Positions 1-6,876 of a DNA stretch of 20,097 bases are shown here, one piece after another. The DNA is taken from positions 1 to 20,097 of the forward strand of contig DAOUTV010000004.1 of assembly GCA_030668505.1 (NCBI GenBank), in the 5' to 3' direction. A model generated the notes under the pieces. It made no database searches, was not told where the DNA came from, and was given only the letters and a program-made list of their open reading frames with translations. The stretch's first letter is position 1. Every line of letters begins with the position of its first letter. Made by a program: the position numbers and the translations under genes. Source of the stretch: Desulfobacterales bacterium (lineage in GTDB: Bacteria > Desulfobacterota > Desulfobacteria > Desulfobacterales > C00003060).

Positions 1-339
1 AGCTTTAGCTACGAGCCGACTTCGCCATAGTAGCCTCGGCTACGACGGCTGAACGGCTGAAAAGGATGACGCGTCAATAAAGAAAGTTCACCGTTCAAAG
101 TTCATAGGTTCAAAGGTTGTCAACCCTGAACCTTGAACCCTGAACTCTTGTAAAGTAGACTATAACCTTTGAACCTTGAACCCCTGGCCCAGACCGGGAC
201 TACCGGCTTGGTAGCTTAGACTAAGCTAAAGCGCCAGGGCGGGCCTGAACCTGGAACCGATCACTTTAGGGTATAAAATGTTGAAACAAATGTCGCAACA
301 TGATTTAATACGCTGAAAAATCTACTTAAGGAGAGCTTT
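1..339. repeat. Repeat-rich intergenic region without a gene
   Basis: No convincing coding sequence is seen here. The stretch holds low-complexity variants of GTTCAAAG and TTGAACC from about 85 to 185, including an exact 13-bp inverted repeat (AGGTTCAAAGGTT at 106-118, its complement at 164-176). It is followed by a nested palindrome: CCCTGGC at 182-188 pairs with GCCAGGG at 233-239 and encloses TAGCTTAG-A-CTAAGCTA at 212-228. The first 60 bases carry a GTAGCC/GGCTAC palindromic motif. I infer non-coding dispersed repeats. The ribosome binding site AAGGAGAG for the next gene lies at 327-334. Confidence 0.6.
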
Positions 340-1323
340 ATGGTCGAAGGCATAGTCTTGGAGCAGGTAAGGGGTTTTTTAGAAAGCAGGGTTATTCTAA
401 CCGCCGCGGAGCTCAATCTTTTTACTCGACTTGATAGGCAGCAAGCCACCGCCGATGGTCTGGCGGAAGAGCTTGAGTGTGACAAGAAAGCCTTGACAAG
501 ACTATTGGACTGCCTCGTGGCTTTACAACTCCTTGTCAAGGAAGATGGTACCTACAGGCCCACCGACCGAGGCTCTTTGCTCTCGTCCAGACATTCTCAT
601 ACGGAGCTCCCAATGGTGCTCCACCTAAATGGGCTCTGGGAAACGTGGAGTGGCTTCACTGAGACCGTAAAAACCGGAACAAATCCTAGAAGAAAGCCTG
701 TGTCGGAAATGGGCAAAGACAGCCTCCAAGACTTCATTGGTGCGATGCACGTGGTAGGACGGAAGCTATCAAAAGAAATAGCCGATTCTTACGATCTTTC
801 CCCCTTCAAAACGCTCCTAGACATTGGTGGTGCTTCGGGTACTTACACTGCAGCATTTCTGAATAGAAAACCGACAATGACGGCAGTGCTTTTCGATAGG
901 CCCGATGTCATCCCAGTGGCCGAAGAGAAGCTTAGGGCAGAGTCTCTACTGGACAGAGTTGAATTGGTGGGCGGAGATTTCTATAATGATGAGCTACCAA
1001 CGGGTTGCGATCTGGCGCTGCTTTCTGCCATAATCCACCAGAACAGCCCGGAGCAAAACATCGAGCTCTACCGCAAGATACACCGGGCGATATTGCCGGA
1101 CGGCAAGGTACTCATCCGTGACCACGTTATGGACACCACCCGCACATATCCTCCCCAGGGCGCCCTGTTTGCCATAAACATGCTGGTGGCCACTGAAGGC
1201 GGCGACACTTACACCTTTGATGAAATAAAGAATGAGTTGACGGCAGCGGGGTTTGTGGATGTAAAGATGGTAAGGAAGGGCGAGAGGATGGACTGTCTTG
1301 TGGAGGCAAGGAAACCGAGTTAG
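340..1323 (+). CDS. SAM-dependent O-methyltransferase (acetylserotonin/hydroxyneurosporene OMT-like)
   Basis: This is a 327-residue protein with the layout of class I O-methyltransferases of the plant/bacterial OMT family. Residues about 1-90 form a winged-helix dimerisation domain, where ALTRLLDCLVALQLL followed by TYRPTDRGSLL is typical. A Rossmann methyltransferase domain follows: the SAM glycine loop DIGGASG at 161-167, an acidic residue after the second strand (FDRPDV), GGDFY at 211-215, and H233 in SAIIHQNSPEQN at the place of the family's catalytic base. The ATG is supported by AAGGAGAG five bases upstream. The substrate cannot be told from sequence; relatives methylate hydroxyls of small aromatic or isoprenoid molecules. 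The gene stands alone, with repeats upstream and a 137-base gap downstream. The family is clear, the substrate unknown. Confidence 0.88.
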   Translation: MVEGIVLEQVRGFLESRVILTAAELNLFTRLDRQQATADGLAEELECDKKALTRLLDCLVALQLLVKEDGTYRPTDRGSLLSSRHSHTELPMVLHLNGLWETWSGFTETVKTGTNPRRKPVSEMGKDSLQDFIGAMHVVGRKLSKEIADSYDLSPFKTLLDIGGASGTYTAAFLNRKPTMTAVLFDRPDVIPVAEEKLRAESLLDRVELVGGDFYNDELPTGCDLALLSAIIHQNSPEQNIELYRKIHRAILPDGKVLIRDHVMDTTRTYPPQGALFAINMLVATEGGDTYTFDEIKNELTAAGFVDVKMVRKGERMDCLVEARKPS

Positions 1324-1349
1324 TTTCCATCCATTCTGAATTGGAAACT
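1322..1349 (+). terminator. Possible stem-loop at the end of the methyltransferase gene
   Basis: AGTTTCCA (1322-1329) and TGGAAACT (1342-1349) form an 8-bp stem with a 12-base loop, beginning inside the TAG stop codon. No U-run follows, so intrinsic termination is only a possibility. Confidence 0.3.
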
Positions 1350-1460
1350 TACGCTTGTCCCCATTGAGTTTTTTGATTCGTGGATGGGCACGAGTTAGAC
1401 TTTTCCATTGCAGATCTTCTGAAATCCAGGCGAATTCGTGTAATAGTATAGGATGGAATA

Positions 1461-2219
1461 GTGAGATTTAGTGGCAAAAGACCAACGATCGTTGTAACAA
1501 CAGATGTCAACGGGACAACAACGCCACACAACACATTCGGCGAGCTCGTCAGAGCTGATGGATTATTTAGCAAAATGGAAAAATTGATGAAAAGTTATAC
1601 TAGTGGAAGCTGCAATTTTTCTGATGTGCTGCCGAAGATGAAGCACCTAACTTCAGGTGTTGATCGGAGTCGCCTTGAATCGTATGCCCAAGAAATGCCT
1701 CTGTATCCCGGGGTTAGCACAACTTTTAATGACCTGATCCAATCTGAGAACGTAGATGCAAAAGTCGCCCTTTCCACAACCGGTTTTGCCGGCCTGATGG
1801 CCCTGGTCAACAAATTTCGTCACATGTCTTTGATGAGTGTGGCAGCATCTCCGGTTCTTGTACATTTGCTGAGTGAAGATGAAAAATCGTATCTGATCAG
1901 ACCTATCATCAAGGAAGAAGAAAAAATGCAGGTCATCGATGATCTTGTAGATTTGTACAGGCCAAGCAGACATCTTTTGTTCCACATTGGGGATACCATG
2001 GGAGATTTTTTCGCAATACGACATGCGGCAGAACTGGGCGGTATAGGCGTTGCCTTTAATCCCAACGAGCCGTTAAGAGCGAGTATTTCAAATCTCTCGA
2101 GAAACTTACGCAAAAAAATTTCTCAAATCTGTTTTGTAGCCGGCCGGCAACCCGATTATGCCAAAGTGGGTGATATTATTAGAGAGTCAGTGTGGAAGAC
2201 GCTCAAGACACAGCTTTGA
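1461..2219 (+). CDS. HAD-superfamily hydrolase-like protein with variant motif I
   Basis: This 252-residue protein appears to have a HAD fold. Motif I is at D15-V-N-G-T19, motif II at S105/T106 (VALSTTG), the motif III lysine is probably K151 or K155 (PIIKEEEK), and motif IV is G177-D178-T-M-G-D182. The canonical second aspartate of DxDGT is Asn17 here. That residue is the usual general acid/base of HAD phosphatases, so the protein may have altered activity or belong to a branch that tolerates Asn. The start is GTG, chosen because AGGA lies 7 bases upstream and homology starts at once (PTIVVTTDVNGT). About 250 residues with a helical insert after motif I suggests a C1-type cap. No recognisable partner gene adjoins it, and I cannot name a substrate. 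Confidence 0.7.
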   Translation: MRFSGKRPTIVVTTDVNGTTTPHNTFGELVRADGLFSKMEKLMKSYTSGSCNFSDVLPKMKHLTSGVDRSRLESYAQEMPLYPGVSTTFNDLIQSENVDAKVALSTTGFAGLMALVNKFRHMSLMSVAASPVLVHLLSEDEKSYLIRPIIKEEEKMQVIDDLVDLYRPSRHLLFHIGDTMGDFFAIRHAAELGGIGVAFNPNEPLRASISNLSRNLRKKISQICFVAGRQPDYAKVGDIIRESVWKTLKTQL

Positions 2220-2390
2220 CAAACGCAGGAATGGCAAATGTCAAAAGAGCTGTGGATCAGGACAGGATAGGGGACAACCTCGGAAAGAAACGGGCTTATG
2301 TGGACCAGAACAAGTACAAGTGGATCCCATAATGGCATTGGACAAAATGGTCACTTTTTGTTAGAAGCTGTTTCAAAATCCTTTAAATAA

Positions 2391-2428
2391 CGCTTCCGAC
2401 GAAGCTAATAACGAGCTTGCCGGAAGCG
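2391..2428 (+). other. Strong hairpin upstream of the DUF3842 gene
   Basis: CGCTTCCG (2391-2398) pairs with CGGAAGCG (2421-2428), and inside it AAGCT (2402-2406) pairs with AGCTT (2414-2418). The hairpin ends 25 bases before the DUF3842 start codon and just before its GGGAGGA sequence. It may be a leader structure or the terminator of upstream transcription; there is no U-run. Confidence 0.45.
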
Positions 2429-2453
2429 CGGACGGGAGGACAAGATCTGAAAA

Positions 2454-2876
2454 ATGCGCATCTGTGTAATTGACGGCCAGGGTGGAGGCATAGGAAGCGC
2501 CATCATTAAAAAACTTAAGGAAGCCTTTGACGAATCAGTGGAAATTATTGCGCTCGGGACAAACGCCATTGCCACAGCTCAAATGCTCAAGGCAAGGGCA
2601 AACCGGGGCGCTTCCGGAGAAAATGCCATTGTCCGTATGGTTTCGCAGGCCGATCTTGTTGTGGCTCCCATAGGGATTGTGATGGCTCATGCTATGATGG
2701 GAGAGGTCACACCAAGGATTGCCGAGGCCGTGGCTGCGTGCCCGGCTAAAAAGTTCCTCGTCCCACTCACCCAGGAAAAAGTGGAAATTGTAGGAATGCT
2801 GCCCACCCCACTCCCCCCCCTGATCGAAACTTTAATCGAAAAACACTTGAAGGAGCTGATATCTGAAAATGTGTGA
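2454..2876 (+). CDS. DUF3842 family protein
   Basis: The 140-residue protein matches DUF3842 as I know it: it opens MRICVIDGQGGGIG with a glycine-rich Rossmann-like loop (residues about 7-15), then ALGTNAIATAQMLKA, VVAPIGIVMAHAMMGE, and ends with a motif resembling VPLTQEKVEIVG. The biochemical function is unknown. GGGAGGA lies 13 bases before the ATG, an unusually long spacing. Its stop codon overlaps the start of the CooT-family gene (ATGTGTGA), so the two are almost certainly cotranscribed and perhaps translationally coupled. The partnership suggests, by inference only, a role linked to nickel or nickel enzymes. No transmembrane segment or signal peptide is seen. Confidence 0.85.
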   Translation: MRICVIDGQGGGIGSAIIKKLKEAFDESVEIIALGTNAIATAQMLKARANRGASGENAIVRMVSQADLVVAPIGIVMAHAMMGEVTPRIAEAVAACPAKKFLVPLTQEKVEIVGMLPTPLPPLIETLIEKHLKELISENV

Positions 2877-3054
2877 AGCCAATGCCTACATAATCCGCGA
2901 TGGCAATGAAGAACTTGTGATGGAGGCAGTCGACAAGGTTGAACCGGAAAACCACGGGCTCCGGCTGGTGAATATCTTCGGCGACCAGAAGTTCATACAC
3001 GCCCGTATTCATGCCCTCTCCCTAGTGAATCACAAGATTCTCCTTAAGGAATAG
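2869..3054 (+). CDS. cooT: CooT-family nickel-binding protein
   Basis: This is a 61-residue protein, the normal size of the CooT family (PF10133). It starts MCEANAYI, with Cys2 immediately after the initiator, the residue known in Rhodospirillum rubrum CooT to take part in Ni(II) binding by the dimer. The body DGNEELVMEAVDKVEP and the end SLVNHKILLKE fit a small beta-barrel fold. In R. rubrum, cooT belongs to the carbon monoxide dehydrogenase maturation operon, but no CODH genes lie in this window. The ATG overlaps the stop of the DUF3842 gene by 8 bases; AAGGAG at 2850-2855 is 13 bases upstream. The ispH fusion gene starts 36 bases downstream on the same strand. Assignment to the family is firm; the nickel client is unknown. 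Confidence 0.85.
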   Translation: MCEANAYIIRDGNEELVMEAVDKVEPENHGLRLVNIFGDQKFIHARIHALSLVNHKILLKE

Positions 3055-3090
3055 CAACAGTTATAGCATGTTCAGCGGATAGGACCTCTA

Positions 3091-4824
3091 TTGAAGCTCA
3101 AGCTCGCCAAAACGGCAGGTTTCTGCATGGGAGTCCGCAGAGCGGTCGAGATTGTCCTGGATGCCGCCAACAGACTGCAGGGCCCCATTTATACCTATGG
3201 CCCGCTTATCCACAATCCTCAAGTTTTAGAGATTCTGACGGAAAAAGGCGTAACTGTCTTAGAAGATGTCTCGGGCGCTAAACCTGGAAGCGTCGTCATA
3301 CGAGCACATGGGATACCACCTCAGGCCATGCAGGCCCTTGTTGATGCAGGACTTACCATCATCAATGCGACCTGTCCCAGGGTAATCAAGGTTCAGACCA
3401 TCATCAGCAAGTATGCAAGGCAGGGTTATGCCTCCGTCATTGTGGGCGACAAGGATCACCCCGAGGTCATGGGCCTCCTTGGATATGCCGAAGGCATGGG
3501 CTATGTCATCAGCCACCCGGACGATCTTGACAAACTCCCCTCTCTAGAACGCGCCATTGTGGTGGCCCAGACCACCCAGGACGGTCACCTCTTTAATCGC
3601 ATTGCCAAGACCATGGCTGAACGCTTTCCTCACTTCAAGGTATTTAACACTATCTGCGACTCAACCCTTAAACGCCAGGCTGAGGTCAGGGAAATGGCCA
3701 AGGCCGTGGATGCGGTGGTTGTAGTGGGCGGTCGCAACAGTGGCAATACCCAGCGATTGGCGCAAGTGGTTGAGCAAGAGGGGGTTCCGGCTTTTCATGT
3801 CGAGAGTGAGACGGAACTCGACTGTCAGGCCATCGAGCCGTTACGCTCCATAGGGATTACGGCTGGGGCTTCCACTCCCAACTGGGTCATCAAGAAAGTT
3901 TTCAGGACCATCGAGGCCCTTCCCCATCAGGCAAAAGGGCGATGGCGTCTTATGCTCTTCAGGATACAGCGATGGTTGCTCTTGAGCAATCTCTATCTGG
4001 CAGTGGGCGCTGGGTGTCTGAGTTACACGTGTGCACTGCTGTCGGGAATCAAGCCGGGCTTTGCGCCGGCCCTGATGGCTTCGTGCTATGTCCTTTCTAT
4101 GCACATATTAAACAATTTCATCGGAAGGGAGGCAGTCCGTTACAATGATCCGGACCGTGCCAGCTTTTATGACAACAATCGCCTGATCCTTTTGGCCATA
4201 GCCGTCATTTCGGGTACCGTAGGACTATTCATGGCATTTGCTATGGGATCTGTCCCGTTTCTTATAGTTCTTGTCATCAGTCTCCTGGGCTTGTTTTATA
4301 AGGTCAAGATCATCCCGGGACGGCTTAAGATAGGGAAAAAGATTCAGCGGATTAGTGACGTGCCGGGCTCAAAGACCGTGCTGATCGCCCTCGCATGGGG
4401 GATCGTGACGGTGGTCCTTCCTCACCTTTCAGTCTCTTTACAAATTACAACTACGATGATCTTCGTCTCCTTATGGGCATCGGCCATGGCATTTGTGCGG
4501 ACAGCTTTTTTTGATATTCTCGACATGCAGGGGGACCGGATTGTGGGGCAGGAAAGCCTGCCTATTGTGCTGGGTGAAAAAAAGACTTTTCGTATACTCA
4601 AACTGCTTCTGGTCATCTTTCTGGCGGCGCTCATTTTTGCGCCCATGATGCATCTGGCCACCACCCTGGCCTATGGCATGATCCTGTCGGTATTCTATAT
4701 GTCTAAGGTGCTTATGGCCTTTGAAAGGCACTGGGTTGTCCCGGGTTTCAGATTTGAGTTTCTAGTGGAAACCCTTTTTGTCTTCACGGCAATGGTTTCT
4801 GGCCTATGGCAGCTTCTTGCCTGA
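3091..4824 (+). CDS. ispH: IspH-UbiA fusion: HMBPP reductase with C-terminal UbiA-like membrane domain
   Basis: The 577-residue protein has two parts. Residues 1-278 are a complete IspH (LytB), the iron-sulfur enzyme that makes IPP and DMAPP in the MEP pathway. The three cluster cysteines are present (C12 in GFCMGVRRAV, C95 in NATCPRV, C189 in NTICDST), as are H41, H73, H123, E125, the SGNT loop (217-220) and GASTPNW (259-265). Residues about 290-577 are hydrophobic with roughly eight membrane segments and look like UbiA prenyltransferase: the second motif DILDMQGDRIVGQESLP (475-491) is well kept. The first motif, normally NDxxDxxxD, reads N341-N-F-I-G-R-E-A-V and lacks its aspartates. The start is TTG with AGGA 6 bases upstream; translation begins directly at the IspH homology. 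It lies 36 bases after cooT. A standalone IspH is about 280-320 residues. Confidence 0.9.
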   Translation: MKLKLAKTAGFCMGVRRAVEIVLDAANRLQGPIYTYGPLIHNPQVLEILTEKGVTVLEDVSGAKPGSVVIRAHGIPPQAMQALVDAGLTIINATCPRVIKVQTIISKYARQGYASVIVGDKDHPEVMGLLGYAEGMGYVISHPDDLDKLPSLERAIVVAQTTQDGHLFNRIAKTMAERFPHFKVFNTICDSTLKRQAEVREMAKAVDAVVVVGGRNSGNTQRLAQVVEQEGVPAFHVESETELDCQAIEPLRSIGITAGASTPNWVIKKVFRTIEALPHQAKGRWRLMLFRIQRWLLLSNLYLAVGAGCLSYTCALLSGIKPGFAPALMASCYVLSMHILNNFIGREAVRYNDPDRASFYDNNRLILLAIAVISGTVGLFMAFAMGSVPFLIVLVISLLGLFYKVKIIPGRLKIGKKIQRISDVPGSKTVLIALAWGIVTVVLPHLSVSLQITTTMIFVSLWASAMAFVRTAFFDILDMQGDRIVGQESLPIVLGEKKTFRILKLLLVIFLAALIFAPMMHLATTLAYGMILSVFYMSKVLMAFERHWVVPGFRFEFLVETLFVFTAMVSGLWQLLA

Positions 4825-5163
4825 GTTGTCGAACTTCGGGGCTGCTCCACAATTGATGTCATTAGAGCCAGTTTCGGCAAGGGACTGTAAATATTCTTCC
4901 CACTCAATCGGCAGCATGTATTTTTTCTTGTTGTTGCATACCTTGCATGCAGGCACCACATTCCCTTTGGTGGATTTGCCACCTCTTGCCATAGGCACGA
5001 TATGATCCATCGTAAGGGCTGCCGGCGAAAAAGATCCGCCGCAATAATGACATAGGCCTCGGGCCAGTTGGCGCTTCCACCATTGCGACCCTCTCAGCTT
5101 CCTGGCTTTTTGCCGCTCCCGGCTAAGAAAGACATCGTCTATTTCAATTGTAAAATGAATCAA
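4804..5163 (-). CDS. HNH endonuclease domain protein
   Basis: This is a 119-residue protein with an HNH nuclease core. A zinc knuckle CxxC (C38, C41) and CxxC (C73, C76) flank the catalytic segment D53-H54-I-V-P, with N68 (KGN) in the second strand position. This arrangement matches stand-alone PF01844-type HNH proteins, which nick or cut DNA. The N-terminal 30 residues are basic. The predicted start is TTG, preceded by AGAGGGG; an ATT just inside is a less likely alternative. The gene converges on the IspH-UbiA gene and their 3' ends overlap by 21 bp. No methyltransferase or intein partner is adjacent, so a restriction or homing role cannot be argued. Family certain, role unknown. Confidence 0.82.
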   Translation of the reverse strand: MIHFTIEIDDVFLSRERQKARKLRGSQWWKRQLARGLCHYCGGSFSPAALTMDHIVPMARGGKSTKGNVVPACKVCNNKKKYMLPIEWEEYLQSLAETGSNDINCGAAPKFDNSGKKLP

Positions 5164-5199
5164 AACCCCTCTTTTACTGGATAGACATCGTATAGGGCC

Positions 5200-5380
5200 G
5201 GGTTAAACCCAATGCTGTTGAATTAAGGGGTCGATTCGACAAAAATCCCCCTAAATCCCCCTTTGACAAAGGGGGACTTTCAAGGGCTCCCCCCTTTCCT
5301 AAAGGGGGGCCGGGGGGGATTTTGTAGGGCATCAGGTTCATGAATTGATCCTTAATTCAACAGCATTGAGGGTTAAACCC
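5200..5380. mobile_element. MITE-like element with terminal inverted repeats and flanking direct repeats
   Basis: Terminal inverted repeats AATGCTGTTGAATTAAGG (5211-5228) and its exact complement (5350-5367) bound a 157-bp non-coding core. The element is flanked by the same 11-mer GGGTTAAACCC at 5200-5210 and 5370-5380, which looks like a target-site duplication; since the 11-mer is nearly self-complementary it could instead be an extension of the inverted repeats. The interior carries CCCCCTTTGACAAAGGGGG and CCCCCCTTTCCTAAAGGGGGG hairpins. It lies between the divergent HNH and helicase genes, so it may contribute promoters or leader structure. Confidence 0.7.
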
Positions 5381-5559
5381 CGCCCGTCATAAATAAAAGT
5401 CTAATCAAGCTCATACAGCATTTCAAGCAAAAAGGGATTTACCGAAACTCAGTGTTTGGCTTGCAAATGCGCTCAACGTGGTCTATATTTATAAAAGACT
5501 ATCTTAGGAAAGGCGCAATCCTTGAACAATCAAACCCTCTTTGGCATCTACAGCATTAT

Positions 5560-6876
5560 ATGAACTCCCCGAACGTGGAAACCAAAAACGTATCGTTTAA
5601 TGAATTTGACCTTCCCCAAAGGGTCTTAAAGGGGATAGAGTCAGCAGGCTTCACGCACTGCACACCTATTCAGGCCCTTTCTTTACCCATTACACTAGAA
5701 GGAGACGATATTGCTGCCCAGGCCCAGACAGGCACGGGTAAAACGGCCGCATTTCTGATTACGATCATCGCCCGTCTCATCAGGAACCCTGAGCCAAAAG
5801 ATGCAGGCCCCCGTGCCCTGATCGTTGCACCCACCCGCGAGCTGACAGTTCAAATTTGCGAGGAGGCAAAACTCCTGGGAAGCTATACCGATTTTAAGAT
5901 CCTACCCATCTTTGGCGGTATTGACTACGTGAAACAGGAACAGGCCCTTCGCAGGGGTGTCGACATCGTGGTCGCAACACCGGGCCGCCTTATTGACTAC
6001 ACAAAGCAAAAGGCCTTCAACCCCAAAAATGTGCGCATTCTGGTCATCGATGAAGCAGACCGGCTTTTTGATATGGGCTTTATTAAAGACCTCCGCTATA
6101 TCCTAAGACAATTACCCCGTTATACCAGGCGGCAATCCATGCTTTTTTCCGCCACCCTTTCATATGCGGTTATGGAGTTGGCCTATGAGTACATGAACAA
6201 CCCGCAAGGCATTTCAGCAGATCCTGAAAAAATCACAGTGGAAGAGATCGACCAGGTCATGTACCACGTAGGCAACGATTTAAAGCCAAACCTTTTGCTA
6301 GGTCTTTTGAAGCACGAAACATGGAACCGCCTTCTCATCTTCGCCAATACTCGAAACGGTGTTGAAATGCTGGCTCGTAAGCTGAGGGACAACGGCCATG
6401 CAGCCCTTGGGATCACGGGCACAGTGCAACAAAAGAAGCGCCTGAAAATCATGCAGCAGTTCAAGGCAGGCGAAGTCAAGATCCTGGTAGCCACGGACGT
6501 GGCCTCAAGGGGCATCCATGTTGAAGACATCGACCTTGTCATCAATTACGATATCCCTCAGGACCCTGAAGATTATGTCCACCGCATTGGACGCACCGGC
6601 CGCGTAGGCAAGAGTGGAAAAGCCATCATGCTTGGTTGTGAAAAATACGTGTACTATCTGGAAGCTGTGGAGAAATTTATCGGAGAAAAGATAAAGGTGG
6701 AATGGACTGATGACGATTGGTACGAGAAAGACCTATCCAGGCCGTATCGCCCAAGGCAGAGAAGAGTCGAATCACGCCATTCCAAACCATCCCCCCGCTC
6801 CAGGTATAGCCAAAAAACTGCAAAACGAAAACAAACAAGCCACAGAGGTTCAAAGGCCCAGCCCAAGCGAGCTTAG
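5560..6876 (+). CDS. rhlB: DEAD-box ATP-dependent RNA helicase, RhlB-like
   Basis: With the ATG at 5560 the protein has 438 residues. All helicase motifs are present in order: Q motif FTHCTPIQ, motif I AQTGTGKT (55-62), Ia PTREL (91-95), motif II DEAD (164-167), motif III SAT (197-199), motif V ATDVASRGIHVEDIDLVINYD and motif VI HRIGRTGR. LIDYTKQ, GFIKDLRYILRQ and SATLSYAVMELA resemble E. coli RhlB more than other DEAD-box proteins. A basic, low-complexity tail of about 45 residues probably binds RNA. A GTG at 5452 would extend the protein by 36 residues, but that segment does not look like the family and neither start has a good ribosome binding site. The last 27 bp overlap the convergent ATP-grasp gene. 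Role inferred: RNA unwinding in decay or ribosome assembly. Confidence 0.9.
   Translation: MNSPNVETKNVSFNEFDLPQRVLKGIESAGFTHCTPIQALSLPITLEGDDIAAQAQTGTGKTAAFLITIIARLIRNPEPKDAGPRALIVAPTRELTVQICEEAKLLGSYTDFKILPIFGGIDYVKQEQALRRGVDIVVATPGRLIDYTKQKAFNPKNVRILVIDEADRLFDMGFIKDLRYILRQLPRYTRRQSMLFSATLSYAVMELAYEYMNNPQGISADPEKITVEEIDQVMYHVGNDLKPNLLLGLLKHETWNRLLIFANTRNGVEMLARKLRDNGHAALGITGTVQQKKRLKIMQQFKAGEVKILVATDVASRGIHVEDIDLVINYDIPQDPEDYVHRIGRTGRVGKSGKAIMLGCEKYVYYLEAVEKFIGEKIKVEWTDDDWYEKDLSRPYRPRQRRVESRHSKPSPRSRYSQKTAKRKQTSHRGSKAQPKRA

Noticed and set aside
85..180. CRISPR-like array in the GTTCAAAG/TTGAACC region
   Set aside because: Repeats are short, irregular and in both orientations, with no constant repeat length or unique spacers.
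2158..2364. 68-codon open frame overlapping the end of the HAD gene
   Set aside because: Rich in Arg/Gly/Cys as expected of an out-of-frame shadow; no ribosome binding site or family features.
5452..5559. N-terminal extension of the helicase from a GTG
   Set aside because: The 36 extra residues do not resemble RhlB-type N-termini and the AAGGGA upstream is too far from the GTG.
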